Shown piece after piece: positions 60,216-64,000 of a stretch of DNA of 64,000 nt. The stretch lies in the NCBI GenBank assembly GCA_034440635.1, contig JAOTON010001356.1, forward strand, positions 454,501-518,500. The letters run 5' to 3'. How positions within the stretch are numbered: the first letter of the stretch is position 1; each line of letters begins with the position of its first letter. Position numbers and translations under genes: made by a program. The stretch comes from Lepas anatifera (lineage: Eukaryota > Arthropoda > Thecostraca > Lepadidae). The notes beneath the pieces were generated by a model. The model was not told the origin of the DNA, made no database searches, and worked only from the letters and a program-made list of their open reading frames with translations.

Positions 60216-62519
60216 GGGCGGAGCATCCACACAGAGGTAATGTTGTAGGCAACACACTGAATCTGATGCAATCGACGCTAGCTTTACAGCGAGCGGAAAC
60301 GTAATGACGGACAGTCCATCAAGCATGTTTACCCTGGAGTTAGTTTTTGAGCGCTGGCTGGCCAAACGAAGCCACAAAGGTCACCAGCAAAGGTCAGAGG
60401 ATACACTGATGCTGCCAGTTTCCAACCGGCGTTATCATGAATTGCGCTGTCCACGGGTGACAGCTCCCCAATAAGCTTAGGCAGTCCCGTAGCGCCACTG
60501 GAGAGTGTCGGCTCGAATCACTCTATCGACGACGCTCGTGTTGTGTTTTCTGCGTTTATTCAAGATGCAGGGCATTGTGGATTTGTAGCCTCACTGCGCA
60601 CGTTCTATGAGCATATGCTACACTCCATTCCAGCTCCTTCACCACCTTAACTTTCAGAACACCTATCTCCAATGATGACTTGATTCAGCTCAGGTCCGAA
60701 GCCAAGAACCAGCCACACAAAAACCGCACACAAAAAGCCTCATCAGTAAACGAGCTCCGGGGAAAAGTCTGTGCCGCCAAAGGTTCAACAAACACAGCCG
60801 CCCATGGCTCCGAGGCCCAATATTTGGCCGGTGATGCGACAGCATTTACCCAGATGACAGAACAGTGAAACCACGCAGCGCCAAAGAGAGCGGCCGGGTC
60901 AAACGCTGTCTACAATCAAAGGCACTACGCAATAGGGCCTCGCACGACCAAATTGGTCCAGACGGAGGGTGCTTATTTGGGGTCTTCGGGTCGCTACCTG
61001 GTCTCTTGAAACGCCCAATCGAGCAGTCCAATCCTGTCCTCAGCATATGCCTTGGATAATAAGCTTCACAGAGCCAACGTAGCGTAATAAGCCGACTTCA
61101 TCGGACACAAATCTCGGCTCTGGCAGCTAGATGCGCGTGGTTCGAGCCCCACGCAGAGCTGGTGTTTTGGGCGGTGACCTTGGCAGGTCGTGACCGAGGC
61201 TGCGGGCCTGGTCCTGCGTGTCGTGCCGACGCAGTTCCGCGTCACCGTGGAATGCGTCGCGCCACGCGTGACTTACGTCAGCGTCAGCTGCCGGCCGGCT
61301 GACGCTGACGCAGTCTCTAACCGGGCGGCTCTCCGTCATCCTCGGCGCTCCAGCTATCGCTAATGACAGCCCGCTGGCGATGCCATTGTTGTCTCCGGTA
61401 AGGGTCATTTGTCTTCCAGCGCCGGCCGCGCCTGGCCAGCGCTGCAGGCCCGGCTTGCAATGAAGCCACTGATGGTGACGGGCGTGACAGTGTCGCGGCT
61501 CCCGCCGCTACGAGGCGCCCTACTCCCATTGACGTCGTTAAAGCGCTCTAGTCTTAACAAAGGCAATCGAGTTTCAACAGCATTTGGTTATTTCGGCACG
61601 CCGCTAGGATAAGACTACTATTTACGAAACCACCACGGTTCAGCCAGGCTGGACGCCGCAGCCCAGCCGCCGGGTATGGTCTGCACAGAGCCCGGCGTCT
61701 GCCGTGTTACCATCTGCCGCCGGCGCCAGCGCGGAACACAGCCGCGCCGGAGGAATGCAGGTAAATCACTGCCGCACGCCGGGCCGGGGGCCGGGCGGCC
61801 GCGCAGCTGCGCGCGGCACGGCACCACGTCTCTGTCCGACGCCGCCCGGGGGCGGGCCGAGCGAGAGCCTGCAGCAGGCAGGGGCAGGCAGCCGGGCACT
61901 GCGGCGGCACTTGGCCGGCCCACCATTTATCCAGCTGCCAGCGCTGACGACGCTGACGTCCGTGGGTGACGTCTGTTGATTCAGCCGATCCTCAGCCATC
62001 GAGAGCGCTCACCGGCCCGATCAGAATAGACGCCGCCGATGGCCTGTCGAGCCGTCCCAACAAGGTGCCGCGGCCGGGCCAAGGCAGACGTCACACTCGC
62101 CACCACTGACCGAGAAACCTCTTCAGCTTGGTGCAAGCCCGTTAGCGGAATCACCACAAGACGGCAGTCCTACCGGCTAGATGACGTGCCCGGAAACACT
62201 GACGAAATCGCGGGACCGCCTGGATTCACAGGGCGGTGGTAGGTGAGGTATCGTTAAACGGCCGCCGGTAACGGTTAACCGCCCGCCGCGCCGCAGTGCA
62301 CACGCCCGTCGGCGCCGCGCACTGAGGCGTCGAAGGTGCAGCGGCCGAGGGTAGCGCCGCCGCTACACTCAGAGGTCTAAAACACGAGGGGGAGGGGTTA
62401 ATCCGGATAAAACCTAAACCAGCGTTATGGACGAAAAACGGCCAAAAATATGCCACAGTGGGCAATTTCTAGCTGGTTTGGTGGGCAGGAACATGGCCGG
62501 ATTGGCCCCCTGGAACCAC
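60216..62519 (-). other. Probable intron; one weak exon-like stretch
   Basis: At 61158-61265 the minus strand reads HAWRDAFHGDAELRRHDTQD, which looks protein-like, but its possible donors are weak and the phases do not fit neighbours. The rest shows no exon. Confidence 0.4.
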
Positions 62520-62615
62520 CGCTGGCTACACTTCCAGCTGTTGCCACGTCCTGGGAGTGGCGAGTCCCATGTCGTGTGACAGCGCAAGCAGTACAGAGCT
62601 GCACCTCACAGCTCA
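62520..62615 (-). CDS. Candidate exon with Cys/His pattern
   Basis: A strong acceptor (CTGCCTCGCTGTCTCAG) precedes a frame reading SCEVQLCTACAVTRHGTRHS and QDVATAG. The spacing C-x4-C-x2-C-x4-H-x3-H resembles the second half of a B-box zinc finger. Two donors are possible, ending the exon at 62532 (GAA|GTGTAG) or 62520 (GCG|GTGGTT). Both end in phase 1, matching the start of 60181. RGS-RhoGEFs have a C1 zinc-binding domain, but this spacing is not that of C1. It may belong to a different gene. Confidence 0.35.
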
Positions 62616-63287
62616 CTGAGACAGCGAGGCAGAAGTAACAGCGCGGCCGCCGGCTGCCACTGCAGAGCGTGGCCGAAGCATCAACCGCTCCCACACAGCC
62701 TGGAGTGTGTGGCACAAGTGTGAAGGGTGTACAAGACTGCAGCCGGTGCTAGCGCGGCAGGTCGGGGCAATCGTGCACCTGTCACAACACGTTTTCGGCT
62801 TCCCAGAATGTACAGCCACTGCTCATATCTCACGCGCACTGCACGCACCAGATGAAAGTGAAAGTACTGATTCTGCGTTGCCTGCCTAGAAAAACCAGTC
62901 CGTAACACTTAAGTCTGCACCAGGCTCTCCGTCTCCACTGGCTCTCCACTAGATATCTAGCACCATTAATGGCCAGTGAAGGACGCAGACGGTGTTTAAG
63001 CGGAATGCTGAACACCCGAAACTTTATAATTAGCGATGCATCCACCCATCCATGTCATTTTTATTTATCACATTCATAACACAGTTATCAGTTCCGGAAC
63101 GAGGTAAAAGCTGGTGAGCTTAAATCTTGGCGACAGCCCAGATAGCCGTTTTAAAATTACTTCACAACAAAAACACTGTGCTGACAGAAAATATCGCAAG
63201 GGTTATTATATTCGTTTCAAAAGCAGAGACACGTATAAAACACTGCCCCAAACCACAAAAACTGCCCGGCAGGAACAACAACACCCG
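62616..63287. other. No gene seen
   Basis: Nothing supported on either strand up to the terminal minisatellite. Confidence 0.5.
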
Positions 63288-64000
63288 CACCGCCAACCAG
63301 CCCAGCTCCTCCAACCCACATCCCGCCGGAGGGATCAGCACCGCCAACCAGCCCAGCTCCTCCAACCCACACCCCGCCGGAGGGCTCAGCACCGCCAACC
63401 AGCCCAGTCCTCCAACCCACACCCCGCTGGAGGGCTCAGCACCGCCAACCAGCCCAGCTCCTCCAACCCACACCCCGCTGGAGGGCTCAGCACCGCCAAC
63501 CAGCCCAGCTCCTCCAACCCACACCCCGCTGGAGGGCTCAGCACCGCCAACCAGCCCAACTCCTCCAACCCACACCCCGCTGGAGGGCTCAGCACCGCCA
63601 ACCAGCCCAGCTCCTCCAACCCACACCCCGCCGGAGGACTCAGCACCGCCAACCAGCCCAGCTCCTCCAACCCACACCCCGCTGGAGGGCTCAGCACCGC
63701 CAACCAGCCCAGCTCCTCCAACCCACACCCCGCTGGAGGGCTCAGCACCGCCAACCAGCCCAGCTCCTCCAACCCACACCCCGCTGGAGGGCTCAGCACC
63801 GCCAACCAGCCCAGCTCCTCCAACCCACACCCCGCCGGAGGGCTCAGCACCGCCAACCAGCCCAGCTCCTCCAACCCACACCCCGCTGGAGGGCTCAGCA
63901 CCGCCAACCAGCCCAGCTCCTCCAACCCACACCCCGCTGGAGGGCTCAGCACCGCCAACCAGCCCAGCTCCTCCAACCCACACCCCGCTGGAGGGCTCAG
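63288..64000. repeat. Minisatellite, 51-bp unit, about 14 copies, runs off the window
   Basis: Unit contains GGCTCAGCACCGCCAACCAG and CCCAGCTCCTCCAACCCACA. Period 51 keeps the frame, so both strands are open: Gly/Val-rich on the minus strand, and a Pro/Thr/Ser-rich 17-residue repeat (TPLEGSAPPTSPAPPTH) on the plus strand. One copy near 63408 lacks a base, which shifts the plus frame. The copies are nearly identical. Confidence 0.95.

Noticed and set aside
61120..61165. GGTTCGAGCCCC resembling a tRNA B box
   Set aside because: The T loop would have 8 bases and no D arm, anticodon arm or acceptor stem can be paired around it.
61158..61300. Exon-like frame containing HAWRDAFHGDAELRR
   Set aside because: The possible donors (GTCACC, GTCACG) are weak and the phases do not connect to 62520 or 60181.

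Overview
This is eukaryotic DNA, most likely from an arthropod. I lean toward a crustacean, because the introns are GC-rich and full of minisatellites, but this is inferred only from the style of the protein and the genome. There are no bacterial operons, no tRNA or rRNA genes and no complete single-exon gene. What can be read is one large multi-exon gene on the minus strand. Its catalytic exons (23301 down to 17425) encode an almost complete DH-PH module of the RGS-RhoGEF family: Drosophila RhoGEF2, vertebrate ARHGEF1/11/12. I rebuilt the exons from GT/AG sites and checked intron phase at every join. The DH-PH joins all agree and need no exceptions.

Layout from the 5' end of the gene (high coordinates) to the 3' end. 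At 62.6-45.4 kb there are scattered exons of low-complexity, charged, Ser/Pro/Arg-rich linker. At 42834-35937 there are three more linker exons, whose phases chain correctly. Two exons that look like alternative first exons, each with its own ATG, lie at 33243 and 31016. A cassette-like 78-bp exon lies at 29813. Six DH exons run from 23301 to 18935 and two PH exons from 18636 to 17425. Probable C-terminal exons lie at 11.3, 9.9, 8.5 and 8.2 kb; the last carries a ladder of RRxS sites. The PDZ, RGS and C1 domains expected of this family were not found, and would have to lie beyond 64 kb or in exons I missed. The last PH helix, with its invariant Trp, was not found either.

The rest is intron or flanking DNA. 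It holds at least 15 minisatellites (unit 18-55 bp), two very long GA tracts (about 483 and 625 bp), a hAT-like MITE with an 8-bp target duplication, a second MITE-like element built on GGCGCC, and a tRNA-like hairpin. The most striking pattern is that several minisatellites begin at an exon edge, and their units look like degenerate copies of the adjoining splice junction (exons at 60.1, 45.5, 42.8 and 36.2 kb). This suggests intron growth by repeated duplication of splice sites. Exon boundaries are read by eye and need transcript support.
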